Assembly (NCBI GenBank): GCA_017577365.1
Contig: PKRJ01000001.1
Coordinates: forward strand, 145,096 to 209,095
Reading direction: 5' to 3'
From: Gammaproteobacteria bacterium
GTDB lineage: Bacteria > Pseudomonadota > Gammaproteobacteria > Steroidobacterales > Rariloculaceae
DNA length: 64,000 nt
Below the pieces are notes generated by a model that saw only the letters and a program-made list of their open reading frames with translations, was not told the DNA's origin and made no database searches. Position numbers and translations under genes: made by a program. Of the stretch, positions 48,149-57,819 are shown piece after piece. Numbering within the stretch: position 1 is the first letter of the stretch; each line of letters opens with the position of its first letter.

Positions 48149-48532
48149 TCAGGCCGGCAGCGCCAGGATCGCGTCGATCTCGACCGCGGCATTGCGCGGC
48201 AGCTGCGCGACGCCGACCGCGGCTCTCGCCGGGTACGGCTCCTCGAAATATTGCGCCATGATCTCGTTGACGAGCGGAAAATTCGCGAGATCCGTGAGAT
48301 AGACCGTGACGCGCACGGCGTCGTCGAGCGAGCCACCGCTCGCCTCGGCGACCGCTTTCAGGTTCTCGAACGCCTGACGGATCTGCGCACGCACGTCGTT
48401 GCCGACGAGCTCCATCGTGCTCGGATCGAGCGGGATCTGTCCGGACAGAAACACGAGCGAGCCGCACTTGACGGCCTGGCTGTACGTGCCGATCGCGGCC
48501 GGCGCCTTCGACGTCCGAATGATCTCTTTCAT
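48149..48532 (-). CDS. ridA: 2-iminobutanoate/2-iminopropanoate deaminase RidA
   Basis: 127 residues. KAPAAIGTYSQAV, SGQIPLDP, RVTVYLTDLANF and ARAAVGVAQLPRNAAVEID with the catalytic Arg. Removes reactive imines. Sits where E. coli has trmH, between spoT and recG. Confidence 0.96.
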   Translation of the reverse strand: MKEIIRTSKAPAAIGTYSQAVKCGSLVFLSGQIPLDPSTMELVGNDVRAQIRQAFENLKAVAEASGGSLDDAVRVTVYLTDLANFPLVNEIMAQYFEEPYPARAAVGVAQLPRNAAVEIDAILALPA

Positions 48533-48541
48533 GCCGAATCC

Positions 48542-50701
48542 TCAACCGGTGCTCCGCATCACGCGGACGACTCCGGGTATCGTTCTTATGCTGCGCAGCA
48601 CCTGCGCGAGCTGCTTACGGTCCTTGACCTTGAGCCGGAACAGCAGGGCCGAAGCGTCGCCTTCGGTATCGACGCGCACGTGGTCGATATTCGTCTTCGT
48701 CGCCGAGATTCGGCCTGCGACCTCGGCGAGCAGACCGACGCGATCGAGCGTTCGGACCTGGATCTCGGAAAGGAATTCTCCCTCGACGTTGCTCTTCCAG
48801 TCGACCGGGATCCACTTCGACGGCTGCTTGCGGTACTCGGCGAGGTTCCCGCACGTCGTGCGATGGATCACGATGCCGCGGCCGCTCGACATGAAACCGA
48901 CGATCTCGTCGCCGGGGATCGGATAGCAGCAGCGGGCGTAGTTCACGACGAGCCCTTCGGTGCCGGCGATCTCGAGCGGCTTGCGGCGTCCCGCGACCTC
49001 GGACGCATCGCCGCCGTCTTGAGCGAGCATGCCGGCGACGACGGGCGCGAGGCGCTCGCCGAGGCCGAGCTGCTCGTAGAGGGCGGCCATGTCTTTGACG
49101 CCGAGCTCGGCGAGGAGGGCATCGATGCGGTCCTTCGGCAGGCGGCGCAGGCTCATCGAGTACGGGCGAAGGGCCTGGCTCAGCAGCCGGCGCCCGAGCT
49201 CGCGCGCCTCGTCGCGCCGCAGGTTCTTCAAGTACGCCCGGATCGCGTTGCGTGCCTTCGCCGTCGCGACGAAATTGACCCAGTTCGGGTTCGGCCGCGC
49301 CGCGCGCGCCGTGATGATCTCGACCGTCTGACCGTTCGCGAGCGTCGTCTTGAGCGGCACGAGGCGGCGATCGATCTTCGCTGCGACGCAGCGGTTGCCG
49401 ACGTCGGTGTGCACCGCGTACGCGAAATCGACGGCGGTCGCGCCGCGCGGCAGGCGCATGATGTCGCCTTTCGGCGTGAAGACGTAGACCTTGTCGGGGA
49501 ACAGGTCGACCTTGACCGCCTCGAGGAACTCCTCGGAGTTCGCCGAGTGCTGCATCTCCATGAGCCCCGCGAGCCATTCGCGGGCGCGCTGCTCGGTGCT
49601 GTACGTGCGCTTGTCGACGGCCTTGTACTGCCAGTGCGCCGCGACGCCCCGCTCGGCGATCTTGTCCATCTCCTCGGTGCGGATCTGCACCTCGAGCGGC
49701 ACGCCGTTCGGTCCGAACAGCGTCGTGTGCAGCGACTGATAGCCGTTGACGCGGGGAATCGCGATGTAGTCCTTGAAGCGGCCCGGCATCGGCTTGTAGA
49801 GCTGATGCGCGAGCCCGAGCACGCGATAGCACGTGTCGACGTCCTGCACGACGATGCGGATGCCGAACACGTCGACGATCTCGTTCAGGTGCACGTGCTT
49901 GCGCAGCATCTTCTTGTAGATGCTGTAGAGATGCTTCTCGCGGCCCGTGACGCGCGCCTTGATGCCGGCGGCCGCGAGCTCGTCGACGAATCTCTCCTCG
50001 ATGCGCCTCAAAGGCTGCCGCTGCGTGCCGCGGGCGCGGCGCAGGGCTCGCTCGAGCACGCGGTAGCGGAACGGATAGAGCGTTCGGAAGCCCAGGTCCT
50101 CGAGCTCGACCTTGAGGCTGTAGATGCCGAGCCGATTCGCGATCGGCGCATAGATCTCGAGCGTCTCGCGCGCGATCCGCCGCTGCTTCTCCCGCGGCAG
50201 GGCCGAGATCGTGCGCATGTTGTGCGTCCGGTCCGCGAGCTTCACGAGCACGACGCGCAGGTCCTGCACCATCGCGAGGACCATCTTCCGGAAGCTCTCG
50301 GCCTGCGCCTCCGCGGCGCTGTCGAAGCGGAGCTTGTCCAGCTTGCTCACGCCGTCGACGAGGTGAGCGACGTCGTCGCCGAAGTGCGCTTTGATCTCCT
50401 CGAGCGTCGCCGGCGTGTCCTCGAGCACGTCGTGGAGCAGCGCAGCCTTGATCGAGCCTGCGTCGAGATAGAGGCCGGCGATGATCTCCGCGACGCGGAT
50501 CGGATGCGAGATATACGGCTCGCCGCTTCGGCGGTGCTGCCCCGCGTGCGCCTTCGCGGCGAAATCGTACGCCTCGACGATGCCCTGCAGGTCTTCCTCG
50601 GGAAGGTACGCGGCGAGGCGCTGCAGCAACTGACCGAACCCGTGATCGTCAGCGCGCCGGACGACGGGCAGCCGTCGTTCGCGAATCGCGCCGCCGATCA
50701 T
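48542..50701 (-). CDS. spoT: Bifunctional (p)ppGpp synthase/hydrolase SpoT
   Basis: 719 residues with domains in order: HD hydrolase (ISHPIRVAEI, LLHDVLEDT near 90), synthetase region (GREKHLYSIYKKMLRK and FGPNGVPLEVQIRT), TGS (VYVFTPKGDIMRLPRGATAVDFAY), a CYPIPGD conserved-cysteine region, and a C-terminal ACT domain. Because the HD residues are intact it should degrade (p)ppGpp; a separate relA is not seen. Confidence 0.95.
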   Translation of the reverse strand: MIGGAIRERRLPVVRRADDHGFGQLLQRLAAYLPEEDLQGIVEAYDFAAKAHAGQHRRSGEPYISHPIRVAEIIAGLYLDAGSIKAALLHDVLEDTPATLEEIKAHFGDDVAHLVDGVSKLDKLRFDSAAEAQAESFRKMVLAMVQDLRVVLVKLADRTHNMRTISALPREKQRRIARETLEIYAPIANRLGIYSLKVELEDLGFRTLYPFRYRVLERALRRARGTQRQPLRRIEERFVDELAAAGIKARVTGREKHLYSIYKKMLRKHVHLNEIVDVFGIRIVVQDVDTCYRVLGLAHQLYKPMPGRFKDYIAIPRVNGYQSLHTTLFGPNGVPLEVQIRTEEMDKIAERGVAAHWQYKAVDKRTYSTEQRAREWLAGLMEMQHSANSEEFLEAVKVDLFPDKVYVFTPKGDIMRLPRGATAVDFAYAVHTDVGNRCVAAKIDRRLVPLKTTLANGQTVEIITARAARPNPNWVNFVATAKARNAIRAYLKNLRRDEARELGRRLLSQALRPYSMSLRRLPKDRIDALLAELGVKDMAALYEQLGLGERLAPVVAGMLAQDGGDASEVAGRRKPLEIAGTEGLVVNYARCCYPIPGDEIVGFMSSGRGIVIHRTTCGNLAEYRKQPSKWIPVDWKSNVEGEFLSEIQVRTLDRVGLLAEVAGRISATKTNIDHVRVDTEGDASALLFRLKVKDRKQLAQVLRSIRTIPGVVRVMRSTG

Positions 50702-50729
50702 GGGCCACCTCCTCGGTCCGAAGCCCCGC

Positions 50730-51026
50730 TCACTCTCCGCCGACGAGCGGCGGCCTCGGCTGGAGGAGGTCGTCCGGGATCAGTCCCGAATTCTTTTCGA
50801 GGTTCAGGAGGTCGTCGACCGGCTGATCGCGCTCCTCGAGGATCCGCTCGTCGATATAGCCCTCGGCGATCTCGCGCAGCGCGACGACGGTCGGCTTGTC
50901 GTTCTCCCACTCGACCATCGCCGGGGCGCCGTTCGAGAGCTGCCTCGCGCGTTTCGCGGCGACGAGAACGAGCTGGAACATGTTCGGCACGTGCTGCGTG
51001 CAGTCTTCGACGGTAATTCGAGCCAT
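50730..51026 (-). CDS. rpoZ: RNA polymerase omega subunit
   Basis: 98 residues. MARITVEDC at the N-terminus, then NMFQLVLVAAKRARQL, and KPTVVALREIAEGYI. Assembly factor of RNA polymerase; in related bacteria it mediates (p)ppGpp binding, which fits its place next to spoT. Confidence 0.95.
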   Translation of the reverse strand: MARITVEDCTQHVPNMFQLVLVAAKRARQLSNGAPAMVEWENDKPTVVALREIAEGYIDERILEERDQPVDDLLNLEKNSGLIPDDLLQPRPPLVGGE

Positions 51027-51177
51027 TACGGGTCTCCTTGTGCTTGAAACCAGTGTACTCCAATGCCGATTCGGCGCCTAACGGGACGGCGGAAAGCTGT
51101 GAAATGGAGATAAGGTCGGGCGCGAGCGGAACAAGGCGGACGTCGCTCGCGGCGTCTCCCGCGGGTTTCCGAAAGGA

Positions 51178-51819
51178 TCAGCTTCCCGCGTCGGCGAAGA
51201 CGCGCGCGACCCGCTCGGCGGTGCCCGGCGCGTCGGTCCGGTGCTGCTCGCCGCCGCCCCGAACGATCTCCTCGAGCTCGTCCGCCGCCCGCTCCAGATC
51301 GTCATTGACCACGACGTAACCGAACTCGTTCCAGTGCCGCATGTCGGCCACCGAGTCGCGTAGCCTTCGAGCGATGACCTCCGGCGTATCGGTGCCGCGC
51401 CCCTTCAACCGGGCCTCGAGCGCCGCGACGCACGGCGGCAGGATGAAAACGGTGATCGCGTCCGGCGCCTTCGCGCGAACCTGCCGCGCGCCCTGCCAGT
51501 CGATCTCGAGGAGCACGGACGCGCCGCTTTGCAGGAGATCCTCGACGTGCTCGCGCGAGGTCCCGTACCAATGGTCGAACACCTGCGCGTGCTCGAGGAA
51601 GGCGTCGCGGCGCACCATCTCGTCGAACTGCTCGCGAGTCACGAAGAAGTAGTCGACGCCGTCGCGTTCTCCGGGCCGCCGCGGACGGGTCGTGTACGAC
51701 ACCGAGAAGCGCAGATTGGGCACGCGCTCGAGCAGCGCCCGCACGAGCGTCGTCTTGCCCGCGCCCGACGGCGCGGCGAGAACGATCAACCGTCCGCGTG
51801 GACTGCCTTCAGCGCCCAT
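51178..51819 (-). CDS. gmk: Guanylate kinase
   Basis: 213 residues. LIVLAAPSGAGKTTLVRALL is the P-loop; SVSYTTRPRRPGERDGVDYFFV is the GMP-binding region. Converts GMP to GDP. The tail past the kinase core is a short basic-acidic stretch. A 151-bp spacer before rpoZ holds nothing I recognise. Confidence 0.96.
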   Translation of the reverse strand: MGAEGSPRGRLIVLAAPSGAGKTTLVRALLERVPNLRFSVSYTTRPRRPGERDGVDYFFVTREQFDEMVRRDAFLEHAQVFDHWYGTSREHVEDLLQSGASVLLEIDWQGARQVRAKAPDAITVFILPPCVAALEARLKGRGTDTPEVIARRLRDSVADMRHWNEFGYVVVNDDLERAADELEEIVRGGGEQHRTDAPGTAERVARVFADAGS

Positions 51820-51822
51820 TCG

Positions 51823-52677
51823 CTACTCCAGATTCTGTACCTGCTCGCGCATCTGCTCGATCAGGACCTTGAGCTCGACCGCCGTGCGCGTGAGATCCTC
51901 GTCCTGCGATTTCGAGCCGAGCGTATTCGCCTCGCGGTTCATCTCCTGCAGGAGAAAATCGAGACGACGCCCGATCGGCTCGGCGCGCTCGAGCACCGAC
52001 CGCACCTCGGCGACGTGCGCCGCGAGCCGGTCCACCTCCTCACTGACGTCGAAGCGCTGCGCGACGAGCACGAGCTCCTGCTCGAGCCGCTCCGGCTGCG
52101 CCTGCACGTCGAGCTTCGCGAGCCGCTCCTCGAGCTTCTTGCGGTAGCGCTCCTCGGCGCCTGCGACGTACGGCCGTACCCGATCCACCAGCTCGAGGAT
52201 CGCGCGGCTTCGCTCCTCGAGGAGCTGGGCGAGGCGCTCGCCTTCGCGAGCCCGTGCCGCCTCGAGCGCCGCGGCCGCCTCCTCGAGCGCGCGCTTCGCC
52301 GGCGTCGCGAGCTCGGCGGCATCGATCCGGCGTTCTTTCAGCACGCCGGGCCAGCGCAGCACGTCGATGACGGAAAGCGGCCTCGCGTCGGCAAATCGCT
52401 GCCTGACGCGCTCGGCGAGCGCGTAAAGCTCGTCGAGCGCCGCGGGATCGAGCTCGGTATTCGCTGCGGCCTCGTCCTCGACGCCGATCTTCAGCACGCA
52501 ATCGACCTTCCCGCGCCGAACGCGGGCCGCGACGATTTCCCGGCATTCCGGCTCGAGCGCGCGCAACTCGTCCGGCAAGCGGATACCGAGATCGAGAAAG
52601 CGGTGATTGACGCTGCGCAGCTCCCAGGTGAGTCGGTACGGCGGAGCGAGCGCCTCGGCGCTCGCGAAGCCAGTCAT
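51823..52677 (-). CDS. yicC: YicC-family endoribonuclease-related protein
   Basis: 284 residues. MTGFASAEA at the start and RRLDFLLQEMNREANTLGSKSQD near the end are the family's conserved blocks; the middle is long coiled helix. Family members affect RNA stability. ATG 52677 is chosen since the family starts with MTGFA. 3 bp before gmk. Confidence 0.94.
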   Translation of the reverse strand: MTGFASAEALAPPYRLTWELRSVNHRFLDLGIRLPDELRALEPECREIVAARVRRGKVDCVLKIGVEDEAAANTELDPAALDELYALAERVRQRFADARPLSVIDVLRWPGVLKERRIDAAELATPAKRALEEAAAALEAARAREGERLAQLLEERSRAILELVDRVRPYVAGAEERYRKKLEERLAKLDVQAQPERLEQELVLVAQRFDVSEEVDRLAAHVAEVRSVLERAEPIGRRLDFLLQEMNREANTLGSKSQDEDLTRTAVELKVLIEQMREQVQNLE

Positions 52678-52919
52678 GCTGTGTGGCAAGGTATCGATCC
52701 GTTCCTGCGCTTCGTGGAGTGGCCGAACCAAGTCTATCAGCTACCGAACTCGGCTCGACTACCCGCGCGGCGCGTACGAGCATGTACACAACCGGGCAGC
52801 GCGAAGTCCATTTCGCGTAGTATTCCGCGGAAATCCGATACGGCCGGCCGCACAATGCGCCCGGCGTCATCTCGAGCCGAAAGGCCCGCGCAACATAACG
52901 CAAACACCAAAATATCGTC

Positions 52920-53663
52920 GTGCGGACGGAGTGTGCCAAGCTGAGCCTGCCCGGCAATCGGCAGGACAACCAGGACCGGGTGGACGTTCTGAGCAACGAT
53001 TCCGCCGTGCTGCTGGTCGTCGTCGATGGGATGGGCGGGCATGCCGAAGGGGCGAAGGCCGCCGAGGTCACCGTGGCGACCGTCGCCGAGCTTTTCGCGG
53101 CAGAGCGAGCACAGATTTTGGACCCTCAGGGATTTCTCACGCATGCGCTCTCCCTCGCGCATGCGCGGGTCGCATCGCTCGGCGGCAACGTCGCGGTCGG
53201 GCACAAGCCGCGCGCGACTTGCGCGCTCTGTCTCGTGCAGGACGCGTCCACGTACTGGGCCCATATCGGCGACAGCCGCATCTACCACTTGCGCGCCGGC
53301 CGCATAGTCCAGCGAACGCGCGATCACAGCCACGTCGAGCTGCTGCGCCGCGAAGGGCTGATTGCCGAGCGCGACATGCGGTCGCACCCGATGCGGAATT
53401 ACGTCGAATGCTGTCTCGGCGGCGACTGGCAGCTCCCGAACATGAGCATCGCGGGGCGCAAGAAGCTCGAGCCCGGCGACGTCTTGCTGGCGTGCACCGA
53501 CGGGTTGTGGTCCGGGGTCGATGACAGCGAGATCGCGGCGCTCTCCAATCCGGACGAGTCCGTCGCACGTGCGCTTCCGCTGCTCGCGCAACGCGCCGTC
53601 GCCCGTAATCACCCGCACAGCGACAACACGAGCGCCGTCGCTGTCCGCTGGCTCGGCGACTGA
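52920..53663 (+). CDS. PP2C-family serine/threonine phosphatase
   Basis: 247 residues. All metal-site motifs are present: RQDNQDR (14-20), VVVDGMGGHAEG (34-45), GDSR (117-120), CTDGLW (192-197) and SDNTSAV (234-240). A soluble bacterial PP2C that would dephosphorylate Ser/Thr proteins. GTG 52920 is the only start fitting the N-terminus and has a weak ribosome site. No partner kinase is adjacent. Divergent from yicC across 242 bp. Confidence 0.9.
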   Translation: MRTECAKLSLPGNRQDNQDRVDVLSNDSAVLLVVVDGMGGHAEGAKAAEVTVATVAELFAAERAQILDPQGFLTHALSLAHARVASLGGNVAVGHKPRATCALCLVQDASTYWAHIGDSRIYHLRAGRIVQRTRDHSHVELLRREGLIAERDMRSHPMRNYVECCLGGDWQLPNMSIAGRKKLEPGDVLLACTDGLWSGVDDSEIAALSNPDESVARALPLLAQRAVARNHPHSDNTSAVAVRWLGD

Positions 53664-53746
53664 AGATATCCCTTGCGGCCGATGCGGCCCGCGGGCAGCA
53701 TCGACCGACCACGATCCCGGCTCGACGAACGAGAGGTAACCAATCG

Positions 53747-54466
53747 ATGCGTCCCAGCAAGCGCAGGCCGGACGAGATGCGGCCGGTGCGATTCGTCACG
53801 GACTACATCCGCCACGCCGAAGGCTCGGTTCTCGTCGAGTTCGGCGACACGCGCGTGGTGTGCACCGCTTCCGTCGAACCGAAGGTGCCCGCCTTCCTGA
53901 AAGGTAAGCAGGAAGGCTGGGTCACGGCGGAGTACGGCATGCTGCCCGGCTCGACGCATACGCGAACGCCGCGAGAAGCCTCCCGCGGCAAGCAAAGCGG
54001 CCGGACGCTCGAGATCCAGCGGCTGATCGGCCGCAGCTTGAGGGCGGTCGTGGATAGGCGCGCGCTCGGCGAGCGCACCGTGACGATCGATTGCGATGTG
54101 ATCCAAGCCGACGGCGGCACGCGCACGGCGGCGATCTGCGGCGGCTATGTCGCGCTCGCGCTCGCGGCGGAGCGCATGGCCGCTCGCGAGGAGATCGAAA
54201 GCAACCCGATCCACGGGCAGGTCGCCGCGGTATCGGTCGGGATCTTTCGCGGCGTGCCCGTCCTCGATCTCGACTATGCCGAGGACGCCGAGGCCGAGAC
54301 CGACATGAACGTCGTGATGAACGAGGCGGGCGGCTTCGTCGAGATTCAAGGCACGGCCGAAGGTCACGCTTTCCTGCGCAGCGAGCTCGACGCATTGCTG
54401 GGTCTCGCGGAGATCGGCATCCGGCAGTTGCTCGACGCGCAGACAGAGGCGCTGTCCCGACGATGA
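53747..54466 (+). CDS. rph: Ribonuclease PH
   Basis: 239 residues. MRPSKRRPDEMRPVRF, ASVEPKVPAFLKGKQEGWVTAEYGMLPGST, RQSLRA-like core RSLRAVVDRRALGERT, and DCDVIQADGGTRTAAI. Phosphorolytic 3' trimming of tRNA precursors. Overlaps rdgB (ATGA). Confidence 0.96.
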   Translation: MRPSKRRPDEMRPVRFVTDYIRHAEGSVLVEFGDTRVVCTASVEPKVPAFLKGKQEGWVTAEYGMLPGSTHTRTPREASRGKQSGRTLEIQRLIGRSLRAVVDRRALGERTVTIDCDVIQADGGTRTAAICGGYVALALAAERMAAREEIESNPIHGQVAAVSVGIFRGVPVLDLDYAEDAEAETDMNVVMNEAGGFVEIQGTAEGHAFLRSELDALLGLAEIGIRQLLDAQTEALSRR

Positions 54467-55065
54467 CCAGGAGCGAAGAGCGCTGGGTCGTCGCCACCGC
54501 GAACCGCGGCAAGCTCGCGGAGATCCAGGCGATCCTTGCGGGAACGGGCCTCACCCTCGTCGCGCAGAGCGAGCTCGGAATCGAGCCGGCCGAGGAATCG
54601 GCGCCGACCTTCGTCGAGAACGCGCTGCTCAAGGCGCGTCATGCCGCCCGGGCCTCGTCGCTGCCGGCGATCGCGGACGATTCCGGGCTCGTCGTGGACG
54701 CGCTCGGCGGGCAGCCGGGCGTGCGCTCGGCACGCTTCGCCGGCCCCGATGCGAGTGATGAAGCCAACATCGAGCGGCTCCTGAGTGCGCTCGAAGGGGT
54801 GCCCGAGGCGCAACGCACGGCACGATTCCACTGCGTGATCGTCGCGATGCGAAGCGCCGACGATCCCGCGCCGGTGATCGCGGCCGGAACGTGGGAGGGG
54901 AAGATCGCGCTCCATCCCTCCGGCTCGAACGGCTTCGGCTACGATCCGGTCTTCGTGATTCCGTCCCTCGGCTGCACCGCTGCCGAGCTGCCGCCCGGCA
55001 GGAAGAACGAGCTCAGCCATCGCGCCGGGGCATTGCGCGAGCTCGCGCGGCAGCTCCGTCGGTAG
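54463..55065 (+). CDS. rdgB: dITP/XTP pyrophosphatase RdgB
   Basis: 200 residues. VVATANRGKLAEIQAIL, ESAPTFVENALLKARHAA, IADDSGLVVDALGGQPGVRSAR, and SGSNGFGYDPVFVIP. Clears non-canonical purine triphosphates. The 393-bp spacer that follows is AT-rich from about 55195 to 55362 and holds the DnaA boxes. Confidence 0.96.
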   Translation: MTRSEERWVVATANRGKLAEIQAILAGTGLTLVAQSELGIEPAEESAPTFVENALLKARHAARASSLPAIADDSGLVVDALGGQPGVRSARFAGPDASDEANIERLLSALEGVPEAQRTARFHCVIVAMRSADDPAPVIAAGTWEGKIALHPSGSNGFGYDPVFVIPSLGCTAAELPPGRKNELSHRAGALRELARQLRR

Positions 55066-55338
55066 AGTCCACCCGGCTGCAGGTCCCCCGAGTCGCCCCC
55101 GGTAGGGTTCCCGTCGCTCCAGGTCCGGGCGGCCGCCCGTGCGCGCTTATGCACAGGCCGATCGGCGCGTCGGCAAATCAATCGAGTTGCATCACAATCC
55201 TGCTATCCGCAATCCATATCGACGCGCAACTTGCTGAAAATAGTGCAAAATTGTCGTTTGATCGTTCTTTGACCAAAGTGACGGAAATCACATTCGTGAC
55301 GTGCGAAACGCGACGAATTCCGGTACGTTTCCACAAAG

Positions 55339-55361
55339 TTATCCACAGTTTTTGTGGATAA
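55339..55361. promoter_or_regulatory. Inverted pair of perfect DnaA boxes
   Basis: TTATCCACA (55339-55347) and its inverse TGTGGATAA (55353-55361), 5 bp apart, both identical to the DnaA consensus. A weaker match (GTTTCCACA, 7 of 9) lies just before. They sit at the end of an AT-rich patch in the rdgB-rpmE spacer. This may be a DnaA-titration or control site, or part of an origin; one pair alone does not make an origin. Confidence 0.6.
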
Positions 55362-55458
55362 CGTCGTCCCGGAGCGACGCCGAGGCCGGCGACCGCTTGT
55401 GTCGCGGACGGGTGGGCAGTATGCTCACGCGCCCCCTTTTGGAACCCATCGAAGCCCG

Positions 55459-55671
55459 ATGAAACCAGACATTCATCCCGAGTACCGGGAGATCACGATC
55501 ACGTGCAGCTGCGGCAACGTCATCAAGACGCGCTCGACGCTCGCGAACGACTTGCACGTCGAGGTGTGCTCGGCCTGCCATCCGTTCTACACGGGTAAGC
55601 AGAAGATCGTCGATACCGGCGGTCGAGTCGACAAGTTTCGGCGCCGTTACGGGCTTGCTTCGAGCAAGTAA
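55459..55671 (+). CDS. rpmE: 50S ribosomal protein L31 (zinc type)
   Basis: 70 residues with the zinc-ligand cysteines CSC (near residue 16) and CSACHPFYTG. MKPDIHPEYREI at the N-terminus is typical. ATG 55459 follows AGCCC rather than a strong ribosome site. Confidence 0.94.
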   Translation: MKPDIHPEYREITITCSCGNVIKTRSTLANDLHVEVCSACHPFYTGKQKIVDTGGRVDKFRRRYGLASSK

Positions 55672-55709
55672 CGCCTCGTCTCCACTGCGCTTCCTGGGTC
55701 TGCCGGCAT

Positions 55710-55718
55710 TGTTATAAT
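55710..55718 (+). promoter_or_regulatory. Extended -10 promoter before gltA
   Basis: TGTTATAAT is a perfect extended -10 (TGnTATAAT), about 95 bp before the gltA start; no -35 is needed for this class. Confidence 0.65.
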
Positions 55719-55822
55719 GTGCCGGCCGCGCCGGCGACGGCCCGGCGCGCGCCTCACGTCGCACGCGTCCGCCCTGGCCCGGGGCCGGAACCGCTCTACT
55801 TCGCCACTGCCAGGTGCAATGG

Positions 55823-57121
<1,299 letters not shown>

Positions 57122-57135
57122 GCCTCGCTAAGAAC

Positions 57136-57170
57136 GATCGGGCCCCCGAGAGAGGGGGCCCGATCTTTTT
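57136..57170 (+). terminator. Rho-independent terminator of gltA
   Basis: Perfect 12-bp stem GATCGGGCCCCC (57136-57147) / GGGGGCCCGATC (57154-57165), 6-base loop, then TTTTT. Confidence 0.95.
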
Positions 57171-57192
57171 CCGAAGCTTTCTCGGTCGGCCG

Positions 57193-57810
57193 TTACTCTT
57201 CCGCAGCCATCAGCTCCGCGACCTCGTTGCGGCCCGCGCGCCGCATCGGCCGCTGGTCCACCGGGCTCAACGGCGCTTCGCGCAGGCCGTTCTCCGGGAA
57301 CGTCACGACGACGACGTCCGCGCCGTCGTGCACGAACCGGTAGCCGGGAACGAGCGACGCGCGCTTCGCGCTGAAGCGATATCTTCGCTGACAGTCGCGC
57401 ACCATCACTCCGCGGTCGACGAGGTGCGCCGCGACGCTTTCGGGCGAATCCGCGAACGTGTGCAGCTCGATGGGGGTGTTCTCCGTGGCCGTGCCCGCGA
57501 GCACCGCACCGACGAGCCGCGGCTCGAACGGCTCGAGCAGGTCCATGATAGATAGCGCAGTGCGGCGCAGCGCGTTGACCCGCATGCGGTGGGCCTGCGG
57601 CTCGAAAATGCGCTGGCGCTCGGCGACGCTCGCGGCGATCTGAGCGTTGCTCGGCAACGCGCCGAGATCCTTCACGCCGAGGCGCTCCGCGGCCTTGCGC
57701 TTCGCGAGACCGTAATCCTCGATGCCGCTTTCGATCATCAAGCGTGCCGCGGTTTGCGCGAGCTGCTCACGTAACATCGCAAGCGCGGGTCCGGTGCTCC
57801 TTCTAGCCAT
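57193..57810 (-). CDS. Conserved hypothetical protein next to mrcA
   Basis: 205 residues, soluble, no signal. Helical N-terminal third (LALRE-type, LMIESGIEDYGLAKRKAAERLGV), then VGAVLAGTATENTPIELHTFADSPESVAAHL, which might belong to a nucleotidyltransferase-like fold. I do not recognise a family with certainty. 9 bp after mrcA on the same strand, so probably co-transcribed with it. Confidence 0.65.
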   Translation of the reverse strand: MARRSTGPALAMLREQLAQTAARLMIESGIEDYGLAKRKAAERLGVKDLGALPSNAQIAASVAERQRIFEPQAHRMRVNALRRTALSIMDLLEPFEPRLVGAVLAGTATENTPIELHTFADSPESVAAHLVDRGVMVRDCQRRYRFSAKRASLVPGYRFVHDGADVVVVTFPENGLREAPLSPVDQRPMRRAGRNEVAELMAAEE

Positions 57811-57819
57811 CTCTCGAAC

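Noticed and set aside
48251..51016. A 921-codon open frame opposite ridA, spoT and rpoZ
   Set aside because: Crosses three real genes and has no recognisable domain.
55339..55361. The DnaA-box pair as a rho-independent terminator of rdgB
   Set aside because: It can fold into a hairpin, but no T tract follows; the arms are exact DnaA boxes.
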